Shown piece after piece: positions 17,297 to 25,537 of a stretch of 64,000 nt of DNA. Below the pieces are notes generated by a model. It had not been told where the DNA came from and searched no databases. It worked only from the letters and a program-made list of their open reading frames with translations. A program made the position numbers and the translations under genes. Position 1 is the stretch's first letter; every line of letters begins with the position of its first letter. The stretch is from JACCYJ01 sp038198775 (lineage in GTDB: Bacteria > Actinomycetota > Actinomycetes > Propionibacteriales > Nocardioidaceae), in contig JBBPZV010000018.1 of assembly GCA_038198775.1 (NCBI GenBank), forward strand, positions 1 through 64,000, in the 5' to 3' direction.

Positions 17297-18492
17297 CGGC
17301 TGCTCCTCGGGTCGAAAGCCACCTTGACCGTGCCCAGCCGACCGGCCGACTGGGCGTGGTCGATCGCCTCCCGCCACCGGTGCAACGGGTAGCTCGCCAC
17401 CGGCAGCGCCGCTACGACCGGGCTGGCGGCCAGCTCCAACGCCAGGTCGAACGCCGGTCGGCCGTCGGCGGCGGCTTCTCGGGCGGCCGAGGCGTACGCG
17501 CCGACGACCTCCAGCTCACGAAACCACGCCGCCGACAGGTCGGCACCGATCGGCATGCCCGAGAGTACGACACGACCGCCGGCCCGGGTGGCATGCAGGC
17601 AGGTGCCGAGGGACTCCTTGGAGCCGACCGCGTCGACCGCCACGTCGACCCCGCCGAGCAGGAAGGGCCGGCTCAGCTCCGGTGCGACCAAGAAGGCGCG
17701 GGTGGAGCGGCGTACGCCCCGCAGCACCTCGCCCGGTGAGACGACATCGGTGGCGCCGAAGGCCCGGGCCAGCTCCTGCTGCAGACCGTGCTTGGCGACG
17801 ACGGTCAGGTCGCCGGCCGGCGTCAGCTCCCGCAACGCCAGCGTGGTGAACAGGCCGACGGCTCCGGCGCCGCTGACCAGGACATGGGCGCCGCGTGGGA
17901 CGCGTGCCCGCAGCGCGGTGTGCACGGCGCAGGCGACCGGTTCGACGAGCACCGCCTGCTCGTCGCTCAGCGCCTCGGGAACCGGGTGCAGCTGGCTGCG
18001 GTGGGCGGCGAGGACGGCTCCCCAGCCTCCGCCTGTGTCGGCGCAGAAGCCGGTCTGCAACCCCGGCGCGACCTGGCCGACGGTGATCCGGTCGCAGCGG
18101 TTGGTCGCGCCGGTCCGACACCCGTCGCAGGGGTCGATCCCGCGGGCGAAGCAGCTGAGGACCGGGTCCACCACGACCCGGGTGCCCGCGGGGAGGTCCT
18201 CGCAGTCGTCGACGAGATCCGCCACGATCTCGTGGCCCGGCACGAACGGCATCGACACCAGCCCGGTGAAGTAGCGGCTGGTCCGGCCGCTGACCGCGCC
18301 GAGGTCGGAGCCGCAGATGCCGGCGAGCCGGGGACGCAGCCGCGTCCAGCCGGGGCGGGGAACCTGCGGCTCCTCCCGGCTGACAAGCCGCAGCGGCGCC
18401 GCCGGTCCGGTGAGGATGCCGGGGAGGCGGCCGCCGACCGCGCGCGCCGCCACGTGGCGCGGCAGCGAGCGGAAAAGCTCTAGCGCCAGCAT
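17293..18492 (-). CDS. Zinc-dependent alcohol dehydrogenase (MDR superfamily)
   Basis: A 399-residue medium-chain dehydrogenase. The catalytic zinc ligands are in AGICGSDLG and PGHEIVAD, and a cysteine-rich structural-zinc-type lobe reads CFARGIDPCDGCRTGATNRC. The nucleotide fold starts at VLVSGAGAVGLFTTLAL. Start ATG 18492 overlaps the upstream reductase gene as TGATG. In this operon it most likely oxidises or reduces the alcohol/aldehyde handled by the fatty-acyl reductase, but the substrate is an inference. Confidence 0.88.
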   Translation of the reverse strand: MLALELFRSLPRHVAARAVGGRLPGILTGPAAPLRLVSREEPQVPRPGWTRLRPRLAGICGSDLGAVSGRTSRYFTGLVSMPFVPGHEIVADLVDDCEDLPAGTRVVVDPVLSCFARGIDPCDGCRTGATNRCDRITVGQVAPGLQTGFCADTGGGWGAVLAAHRSQLHPVPEALSDEQAVLVEPVACAVHTALRARVPRGAHVLVSGAGAVGLFTTLALRELTPAGDLTVVAKHGLQQELARAFGATDVVSPGEVLRGVRRSTRAFLVAPELSRPFLLGGVDVAVDAVGSKESLGTCLHATRAGGRVVLSGMPIGADLSAAWFRELEVVGAYASAAREAAADGRPAFDLALELAASPVVAALPVASYPLHRWREAIDHAQSAGRLGTVKVAFDPRSSR

Positions 18493-20783
18493 CACGACGA
18501 GGCACCCACCGGCAGCAGCGTGCGCGAGGCAGCCGGCGGGCTGGACCAGGTGACAATGGTCCAGCGGCGCTGCTTCGCCACCCGCTGCAACGTGACATCG
18601 GGACTCACTGCCACCGGGTTGCCCACCGCCGTCAGCAGGGGCAGGTCGGAGTGGGAGTCGGCGTAGGCGTAGCTGCGGGAGAGGTCTACGCCCGCACTGG
18701 ACGCCCAGTGGTGCAGCCAGGCGGCCCGGGACTCCCCGACCAGCGGGGCAGCCAGCAGGTGACCGGTACACACACCGCGGTCGTCGGTGGCGAGCTCCGC
18801 GGCCTCGATATGGTCGAACAGCGGCGCGAGCGGCCGGGTCAGCGGACGGACGGCGCCGGTGACCAGCACGGTACGGTGCCCGGCGCTCCGGTGCTCGCGG
18901 ACCCGGCGCACGGCCTCCGGTGAGAGGCGGGTGAGGACGTGCGCGGCCAGCACCGCATCGACCATCGCTTCCAGCGCGGCCAGCTCCGCGCCGGCGTACT
19001 CCCGGTAGACCGCACGCAGGAAGCCGCTGCGCTCGTGGCGCTCCGCCCGCAGCAGTGACGGCAGCCGGCCCGCCATCCGCACCACCTCGCCGACGCGGCC
19101 AGCCGGGTCGAGGTCCTGCAGGCGCATCCACAGATAGGTCTCGATCACGTTGGACGAGAGCAAGGTGCCGTCCATGTCGAAGATCGCGACGACGCCGTCG
19201 CGCTCCTGGCTGACCGGCGGCATCCCGGTACGCGAGGCCCGCCGCTGCGCGCGGACCTCGTCGTAGCGCCGCAGCGGCTCGGTCACCGCGGGGCAGTGGA
19301 CCTCACTGAGGTAGTGGGCCCAGTCGATCACCGCGGTGTCGAAGCAGAAGGCCTCCCGGTCGCCGGGGTGCAGCGACGCGGACAGCGCGTACGTCGCGTC
19401 GTCGACGAAACGCAGCTCCGCCTGCGCGTACTCGCGGTAGAGCTCGATGTAGCGGCGCAGGAACTCCAGCCGCCGGCGCTGCTGGTCCAACGACCTGGCC
19501 ATGGCGAGGGTGCGTCGGCCCCTCGGCGCTCGGGTGACGACGTAGTCGGCGGCCCGGTGGGCGTGCTCGCTGGCGACCAGCAGGCGTTCGACCGCCTGGG
19601 CGCCGGGGAACCGCCACTCCGGAAGCGCGACGGCACCGCGGTCTCCGACGTGGAAGGGGTGAGCGGCGAAGTAGCCGCGCACCTGGTCGTAGAGCCGGTG
19701 GAAGGTGAGTGGGTTGCGGGAACCGGAGGCCACGTGGAAGTAGCGGGGGTGACCAGCAGGTGGCGGGTCGCGCAGCACCGCCACCGTCGCCGCCACCACG
19801 TGGTCCACCGGCACGATGTCGACGACCATCTCCGGTGCGGCCGGGAACTCCGGAAGCTCACCGCGGCCGTACGCCAAGATCAGCGGTTCCGCCATCTTGA
19901 AGCCCTCGATCCACCCGGGGTGGGGGATCTGCAGTGCGGACTCGATGATGCTGGGACGCACGATCGACGCGGGTGCTTGGGCGGCGTACTCCTCGACGAC
20001 GCGTTCGCCGAGGGCCTTCGTGAACGTGTAGCAGTCGGTCCACCCCAGGCTGCGGGCCCGCTCGGAGCCGATCGCGACCAGGCGCTGGTTCACCCACTCC
20101 CGGCGCCGTTCCTCGGTGGCTGAGGCCGCGGTCAGCAGTCCCGCCCGGCGGTGATCGCGTTCGGCCTTGCGCCGCAGCTCACCCAGCACGTCAGGGTTCC
20201 GGGACGCCGCCTCCACGCTGACGCGTTCGGCCAGGGCCCAGGCGGTCTCGGCGGCGACGTCCACGGAGTGCTCGACCGAGCGCTCGAGGATGGCGCCCCG
20301 CCGGCGGCCGGCGACGAACGCGGTCGAGATGTGGACGTAGTGGACGCCCTCCAGGGCGGAGACCCGCTCGAGCAGTCGCTGGACGCCGACCACGTTGGTC
20401 GCGAAGGCGACGTCGACCGGCGGGTCGAACGAGACGTCGCCGGCGCAGTGCACGACGCTGTCGAGGTCGGACGGCAGCGCCGGCACGTTGTCGAGGTCGC
20501 CCACGAGAACGCGGACCCGCTCGGCGAGCACCGCGTCGATCCCGCCACCGCGTTCGACTGCCTCGGTGAAGATGGGTTTGGCCAGCAGCTCACGGACCCG
20601 GTCGGCTGCCGACGTGGCCCCCTTGGGGCGGACCAGGACGCTGACGTGCGTCCGGGGCAGCGCGTCGAGGATCCGGTGGAGCAGCGCCTCCCCGACGAAA
20701 CCGGTGGCTCCGGTCAGCAGCAACCGACGGCCGGCCAGACTCTCGGAGAGCCGCTGCGGCTGCGCGGGCGCCGGTGTGGCCAC
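18492..20783 (-). CDS. Fatty-acyl reductase-like SDR fused to a HAD-IB phosphatase
   Basis: A 763-residue two-domain protein. Residues about 15-380 are an extended SDR of the NAD_binding_4 (thioester/fatty-acyl reductase) type: LLTGATGFVGEALLHR, then YTFTKALGE with the Tyr-x3-Lys pair. Residues about 430-510 look like the FAR C-terminal domain. From about 530 a HAD domain begins with FDMDGTLLSSN and continues with VTGAVRPL and AYADSHSDLPLL, typical of the SerB-like IB class. It probably reduces an acyl thioester; the phosphatase substrate is unknown. It is the first gene of the coupled operon. Start ATG 20783 is preceded by GGGAGGAGC. Confidence 0.88.
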   Translation of the reverse strand: MATPAPAQPQRLSESLAGRRLLLTGATGFVGEALLHRILDALPRTHVSVLVRPKGATSAADRVRELLAKPIFTEAVERGGGIDAVLAERVRVLVGDLDNVPALPSDLDSVVHCAGDVSFDPPVDVAFATNVVGVQRLLERVSALEGVHYVHISTAFVAGRRRGAILERSVEHSVDVAAETAWALAERVSVEAASRNPDVLGELRRKAERDHRRAGLLTAASATEERRREWVNQRLVAIGSERARSLGWTDCYTFTKALGERVVEEYAAQAPASIVRPSIIESALQIPHPGWIEGFKMAEPLILAYGRGELPEFPAAPEMVVDIVPVDHVVAATVAVLRDPPPAGHPRYFHVASGSRNPLTFHRLYDQVRGYFAAHPFHVGDRGAVALPEWRFPGAQAVERLLVASEHAHRAADYVVTRAPRGRRTLAMARSLDQQRRRLEFLRRYIELYREYAQAELRFVDDATYALSASLHPGDREAFCFDTAVIDWAHYLSEVHCPAVTEPLRRYDEVRAQRRASRTGMPPVSQERDGVVAIFDMDGTLLSSNVIETYLWMRLQDLDPAGRVGEVVRMAGRLPSLLRAERHERSGFLRAVYREYAGAELAALEAMVDAVLAAHVLTRLSPEAVRRVREHRSAGHRTVLVTGAVRPLTRPLAPLFDHIEAAELATDDRGVCTGHLLAAPLVGESRAAWLHHWASSAGVDLSRSYAYADSHSDLPLLTAVGNPVAVSPDVTLQRVAKQRRWTIVTWSSPPAASRTLLPVGASS

Positions 20784-20869
20784 GGCTGCTCCTCCCGGTC
20801 AGGCGGCTCGACGACCCGCCCATCCTGCCCTACCCGGGAGACCACCTGGACCGGTCAGCACCGGAGACC

Positions 20870-22654
20870 TCACCGAGTCACCCGCACCGCCAGGTGCTCG
20901 CTACCGGAGACGACCTCGCCTACGACCAAGCTGTCGAGCGTCTGCTTGTGGCCGTGCCTGGTGTCAGTGCGCAGCTGCGCCACCACGGTGTCGTTGCGGG
21001 GAGCGTTGCTCAGCGAGCGCAGGAGGCCGCCGAACGACGACGCCTTCACCGCCCTGACGTCGGCCGGCTCGCCGACGGTCAGGTCCGAGCTGCCTCGTGC
21101 GCCCCGCGGCACGGCGGCCGACAGCAGCACTCGCCGGGTCGACCTGGCGCGGTCGTTCGCGGTCAGCGTCACCCGCAGCGCGATGTCGGTTCCGGCCTTC
21201 GCCTTGATCGGGTCGGACTTCGGGCCGACGACGACCCAGCGACCGCCCTGCTTGGCCTCGACCTTGCTGAGCTCGAGCGCCTGGTAGCGCGGCGAGTACG
21301 TACCGGTGAAACTGATGTCGGTGACCTGGACCCGCTCGAACTTGTTGCGCAGGATCGCGCCGAGCTGGCGGTAGGACTCGTACGGCGCCTCGTACGCGAT
21401 GTCCCAGCGGCTGGCGTACGTGTTCGACCGGGAGTACTGCCAAGCTGAACCGTCCGCCCGGGTTCCCTGGGCGGTCCAGGTCAGCGTGGCCGAACCGGCG
21501 CCCGCCTTGTCCAGGACCCGCAGCGCGTTGGCGACCAGGTGGGTGGCCGCGAGGTACGGCACCGCGCCACGGACGCTGATGTGGGTCGCCCCGCTACGGG
21601 AGTTGCCGGCGGTCGACCTCAGGTGGGAGTGCACGTCGGTGGTGGGCGGAAGCGACCCGACGCTGCCCACGATCCCGGCCAGCCGGTCCTGGGTGATCCA
21701 CCCCTGCGGCGCGGTGGGGTTGGCGACCTTGAACGACCCGAACACGGTGTCCTGCTGGATGTAGATCGCGTTCGCGTTGTGCATGCTCAGCGAGCTGCGG
21801 CCGGACCACAGCAGCGGGTGCCCGAAGGCCAGCACCTTGCCGTTGCAGACCGCGGTGGCGGTGCCGACCCCGGCGTAGGTGATGTCGCCGTACGACAGCG
21901 ATGCGGCCAGGTTGCCGCCGGGCACGATCGGCGATGTCGGCGAGCCGGTCGATGCCGAGCCACCGGTGACCAACGGCCGTTTGATGTCGAACTTCTTCGC
22001 CAGGTGCGCCAGCTGCTTGGCTGTGAAGCCACCGGAGACGCCGAAGGGCATCGGCAACCGGTGGAATCCCTGGTCGGCCTGCGCCCGGGACATCTTTTGC
22101 TCGGCGACCAGCGACCTCGCGAGACCAGCGGGGATCGCCACCTGGTGGGCGTCGCGGGTGGCGTGCAGCGCGGCGGGCCGCCCCTGCAGCAGCTTGAGCA
22201 TCTCGTACGCCGGGGTCAGCCCCGCGACGTCGCTCGGAGAGTAGGACAGCCCGTACGACACGGCGCCCAGCAGCCTGCCCTTGCGGTCGTAGACGGGGGA
22301 ACCGGACATCCCAGCCCAGATCCCCTTGTCGACGCCGCCGCTGCCGTCGGTGATCTGGGCGCCGGAGAGCTGCACCATGATCATGTCGAGACCTGGAGCG
22401 ATCCCGTCCCGGAGCACTCCGAGGACGTTGCCGGTGAAGCGCTGCGGCGTCGTTCCGGAGGTGACGGTGAGGCCGTGGACCGCCATGCCGTCGTGGATCT
22501 GCCGAGCGGGTACCGGTGGCGGGCAGGCCGCAGCGGCGGCCGACTGGGCCGGTGCGGTTGGCAGCGCGGCCACGACGAGAGCTGCTATGGCGGCGCCGAG
22601 CGCGCTCAGCCGAACCGCATGTGGGCCCGCGGGGGTCGGTGGATGTCCAGGCAT
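20870..22654 (-). CDS. Secreted SpoIVB-type (S55) serine peptidase domain protein
   Basis: A 594-residue protein with a signal peptide (LSALGAAIAALVVAALPTAPAQSAAAA). The S55 active-site serine lies in WAGMSGSPVYDRKGRLLGAV (about residue 145), and a repeat of that fold, CNGKVLAFGHPLLWSGRS, follows. In Bacillus SpoIVB this peptidase cleaves an intramembrane-protease complex; a non-sporulating actinobacterial homologue must do something else. The C-terminal 250 residues have no recognised domain. Start ATG 22654 follows GAGAGGGG. It is upstream-isolated from the lipid operon by 86 bp. Confidence 0.82.
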   Translation of the reverse strand: MPGHPPTPAGPHAVRLSALGAAIAALVVAALPTAPAQSAAAAACPPPVPARQIHDGMAVHGLTVTSGTTPQRFTGNVLGVLRDGIAPGLDMIMVQLSGAQITDGSGGVDKGIWAGMSGSPVYDRKGRLLGAVSYGLSYSPSDVAGLTPAYEMLKLLQGRPAALHATRDAHQVAIPAGLARSLVAEQKMSRAQADQGFHRLPMPFGVSGGFTAKQLAHLAKKFDIKRPLVTGGSASTGSPTSPIVPGGNLAASLSYGDITYAGVGTATAVCNGKVLAFGHPLLWSGRSSLSMHNANAIYIQQDTVFGSFKVANPTAPQGWITQDRLAGIVGSVGSLPPTTDVHSHLRSTAGNSRSGATHISVRGAVPYLAATHLVANALRVLDKAGAGSATLTWTAQGTRADGSAWQYSRSNTYASRWDIAYEAPYESYRQLGAILRNKFERVQVTDISFTGTYSPRYQALELSKVEAKQGGRWVVVGPKSDPIKAKAGTDIALRVTLTANDRARSTRRVLLSAAVPRGARGSSDLTVGEPADVRAVKASSFGGLLRSLSNAPRNDTVVAQLRTDTRHGHKQTLDSLVVGEVVSGSEHLAVRVTR

Positions 22655-22749
22655 GGTGAGGTCCCCTCTCGGTGGGCGGCCCGAACGAGTCGCCGCTGCC
22701 CCTCAGACGCCGCGGTGACGCTTCTGGTTGCCTGCGACTGGTAAACGAC

Positions 22750-24030
22750 TCAGGCGGACTTGCGCGACTTCTTCACGGTCTCGCGAGGCACCAGCGTGGG
22801 GTTGACGTTGTCGAGGACGACCTCACCGGTGACGACGACCTTGGCCACGTCGCTGCGGCTCGGCACCTCGTACATGACGTTGAGCAGGACCTCTTCGATG
22901 ATCGCGCGGAGCCCGCGTGCCCCGGTGCCACGCAGCATGGCCTGGTCGGCCATGGCCTCGATGGCGTCGCCGCTGAACTCCAGCTCCACCCCGTCGAGCT
23001 CGAACAGCTTGGCGTACTGCTTGACCAGCGCGTTGCGCGGCGTGGTCAAGATCTCGATCAGCGCGTCCCGGTCGAGGCTGTCGACGGTGGCGATGACCGG
23101 CAGCCGGCCGATGAACTCCGGGATCAGGCCGAACTTCAGCAGGTCCTCCGGCATCACCCGGGAGAAGATCTTGCCCGGGTCCGCCCTGGTGATCGTCTGC
23201 AGGTCGGCGTTGAAGCCGAGGGTCGCCTTGCCGCTGCGCTGCTCGATGATCCCCTCGAGCCCGGCGAAGGCGCCGCCCACCACGAACAAGATGTTGGTGG
23301 TGTCGATCTGGATGAACTCCTGGTGGGGGTGTTTGCGGCCGCCTTGCGGCGGCACGGAGGCGGTGGTGCCCTCCAGGATCTTCAGCAGCGCCTGCTGGAC
23401 GCCCTCGCCGGAGACGTCCCGGGTGATCGACGGGTTTTCGCTCTTGCGGGCGATCTTGTCGACCTCGTCGATGTAGATGATCCCGGTCTCGGCCTTCTTA
23501 ACGTCGTAGTCGGCGGCCTGGATAAGCTTGAGCAGGATGTTCTCGACGTCCTCCCCGACGTATCCGGCCTCGGTGAGGGCGGTGGCATCGGCGATCGCGA
23601 ACGGGACGTTGAGCATCCGGGCCAGCGTCTGGGCCAGGTAGGTCTTGCCGCACCCGGTGGGCCCGATCACCAAGATGTTGGACTTGGCCAGCTCGACCGT
23701 CTCGTCCTTGGCGTGTCGTCCACCACCCGCGACACCGGCCTGGACCCGCTTGTAGTGGTTGTAGACGGCGACGGCCAGCGCCTTCTTGGCCGCGTCCTGC
23801 CCGATGACGTAGGCGTTGAGGAAGTCGTAGACCTCCCGCGGCTTGGGAAGCTCGTCAAGCCCGACCTCGGTGCCCTCGGAGAGCTCCTCCTCGATGATCT
23901 CGTTGCACAAGTCGATGCACTCGTCGCAGATGTAGACCCCGGGCCCGGCGATTAGCTTCTTCACCTGCTTTTGGCTCTTGCCGCAGAACGAGCACTTCAG
24001 CAGGTCGCCACCGTCACCGATGCGTGCCAC
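22750..24030 (-). CDS. clpX: ATP-dependent Clp protease ATP-binding subunit ClpX
   Basis: A 426-residue AAA+ unfoldase. The N-terminal zinc-binding domain has CSFCGKSQ and CDECIDLC; Walker A is GPTGCGKT and Walker B is IIYIDEVDKI; LGFNADLQ precedes the pore-loop and sensor region. It feeds substrates to the ClpP1P2 peptidase encoded just upstream. Start GTG 24030. The 181-bp gap to clpP2 suggests its own promoter. Confidence 0.97.
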   Translation of the reverse strand: MARIGDGGDLLKCSFCGKSQKQVKKLIAGPGVYICDECIDLCNEIIEEELSEGTEVGLDELPKPREVYDFLNAYVIGQDAAKKALAVAVYNHYKRVQAGVAGGGRHAKDETVELAKSNILVIGPTGCGKTYLAQTLARMLNVPFAIADATALTEAGYVGEDVENILLKLIQAADYDVKKAETGIIYIDEVDKIARKSENPSITRDVSGEGVQQALLKILEGTTASVPPQGGRKHPHQEFIQIDTTNILFVVGGAFAGLEGIIEQRSGKATLGFNADLQTITRADPGKIFSRVMPEDLLKFGLIPEFIGRLPVIATVDSLDRDALIEILTTPRNALVKQYAKLFELDGVELEFSGDAIEAMADQAMLRGTGARGLRAIIEEVLLNVMYEVPSRSDVAKVVVTGEVVLDNVNPTLVPRETVKKSRKSA

Positions 24031-24211
24031 CGCGAGACGTCCCTCCTGGTCGACGTCGCGCCCGCCGGCCGGCGTCGCGCGTCCAGATGCAGGTCACGAC
24101 CGTACCGCCTGCTCCCGACGATTCGGCGGGACAACGCTCCGGCAGGGGGTACGCCAGTGGCGAACGCCCGCGCCCGGTAGGACGGTGGTGGGCACGTCAG
24201 GAGCCACCGGC

Positions 24212-24820
24212 TCAGACGCTGACCAACGAGGCCTTGCGGGACTTGAGCACGCTGTCGATCAAGCCGTACTCGACGGCTTGCTCGGCGGTGAGGATCTTGT
24301 CGCGCTCGATGTCGCGGCCCACCTCGTCGGGTGACTTGCCGGTGTGCTCGGCGATCATCTGCTCCAACAGCGCCCGCATGCGCAAGATCTCGTTGGCCTG
24401 GATCTCGATGTCGGACGCCTGGCCGTACGACGCTTCGGTGTAGGGCTGGTGGATCAGGATGCGGCTGTTGGGCAGGGCCAGCCGCTTGTCCGGCGCCCCC
24501 GCCGCCAGCAGGATCGCCGCCGCGGACGCCGCCTGCCCCAGGCACACGGTCATGATGTCGGGCTTGACGAAGCGCATGGTGTCGTAGATCGCGGTCAGCG
24601 CGGTGAACGATCCGCCCGGCGAGTTGATGTAGAGGATGATGTCGCGGTCGGGGTCCATCGACTCCAGGCAGATGATCTGCGCCATCACCGCGTTGGCGAC
24701 GTCGTCGGAGATCGGCGTACCGAGGAAGACGATGCGGTCCTCGAACAGCTTGGCATAGGGGTCGATCCGGCGGAAGCCGTAGGAGGTGCGCTCCTCCCAC
24801 TGCGGAATGTAGTAGTTCAA
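24212..24820 (-). CDS. clpP2: ATP-dependent Clp protease proteolytic subunit ClpP2
   Basis: A 202-residue serine peptidase subunit. The catalytic serine is in LGQAASAAAILL, the histidine in LIHQP and the aspartate downstream. I placed the start at TTG 24820 (MNYYIPQWEERTSYG), just behind GAGGA and 7 bases past the clpP1 stop. This agrees with the family's usual N-terminus. A GTG/ATG-type start at 24904 would overlap clpP1 by 77 bases and add an unrelated Ser/Thr-rich stretch. In Actinobacteria ClpP1 and ClpP2 form a mixed 14-mer. Confidence 0.93.
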   Translation of the reverse strand: MNYYIPQWEERTSYGFRRIDPYAKLFEDRIVFLGTPISDDVANAVMAQIICLESMDPDRDIILYINSPGGSFTALTAIYDTMRFVKPDIMTVCLGQAASAAAILLAAGAPDKRLALPNSRILIHQPYTEASYGQASDIEIQANEILRMRALLEQMIAEHTGKSPDEVGRDIERDKILTAEQAVEYGLIDSVLKSRKASLVSV

Positions 24821-24827
24821 CGGGTCC

Positions 24828-25532
24828 TCAATTCTTTGCCGGTCGGCCCTGTTCGCTGACCTCGCGAGCACTGGAGACGACGTGGTCGATGAAGCCGTAG
24901 TCACGGGCCTGGTCGGCGGTGAACCAGCGGTCCCGGTCGGCGTCCAGCTCGATCTGGTCGACCGACTGCCCGGTGTGCTCGGCGATCAGGCTGAACAGCT
25001 GGCGCTTGATGTGCAGCGACTGCTCGGCCTGGATCTTGATGTCGCTGGCGGATCCGCCGAGCCCGCCCGAGGGCTGGTGCATCATGATCCGCGCGTGCGG
25101 CAGCGCGTACCGCTTGTCGGCCGCCCCGGCGCAGACCAGGAACTGCCCCATCGAGGCCGCGAGGCCCATGGCCACGGTCGCCACGTCGTTGGAGATGTAC
25201 TGCATCGTGTCGTAGATCGCCATCCCGGCGTCGACCGAGCCACCGGGGGAGTTGATGTAGAGGAAGATGTCGGCCTTGGGGTCCTCGGCGTTTAGCAGCA
25301 GCATCTGAGCGCAGATCGCGTTGGCGTTCTGGTCGCGCACCTCCGAGCCGAGGAAGACGATGCGCTCCTTGAGCAGCCGCTGGTAGATGTGGTCGTCGAG
25401 GCCGAGAGCCTGACCGTTGCTGGACTGGGCTGAGGGCGAGGCGTTCACCTCATCGACACTAGCGGTGGGCGCCGCCCTTCCCACGCGGCGTGGGTTGCTG
25501 TTCGCTGTCGGCGCAGCCGCGCGCGGCGCCAC
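24828..25532 (-). CDS. clpP1: ATP-dependent Clp protease proteolytic subunit ClpP1
   Basis: A protein of up to 234 residues with the ClpP serine in MGLAASMGQFL and the histidine in IMMHQPSGG. The first 45 residues are Ala/Ser-rich and unlike the mature subunit, either a propeptide or a wrong start. GTG 25448 (MNASPSAQSS) is an alternative. The gene is 5 bases downstream of tig and 7 bases upstream of clpP2, so tig-clpP1-clpP2 is one operon, as in mycobacteria. Confidence 0.93.
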   Translation of the reverse strand: MAPRAAAPTANSNPRRVGRAAPTASVDEVNASPSAQSSNGQALGLDDHIYQRLLKERIVFLGSEVRDQNANAICAQMLLLNAEDPKADIFLYINSPGGSVDAGMAIYDTMQYISNDVATVAMGLAASMGQFLVCAGAADKRYALPHARIMMHQPSGGLGGSASDIKIQAEQSLHIKRQLFSLIAEHTGQSVDQIELDADRDRWFTADQARDYGFIDHVVSSAREVSEQGRPAKN

Positions 25533-25537
25533 GCCGG

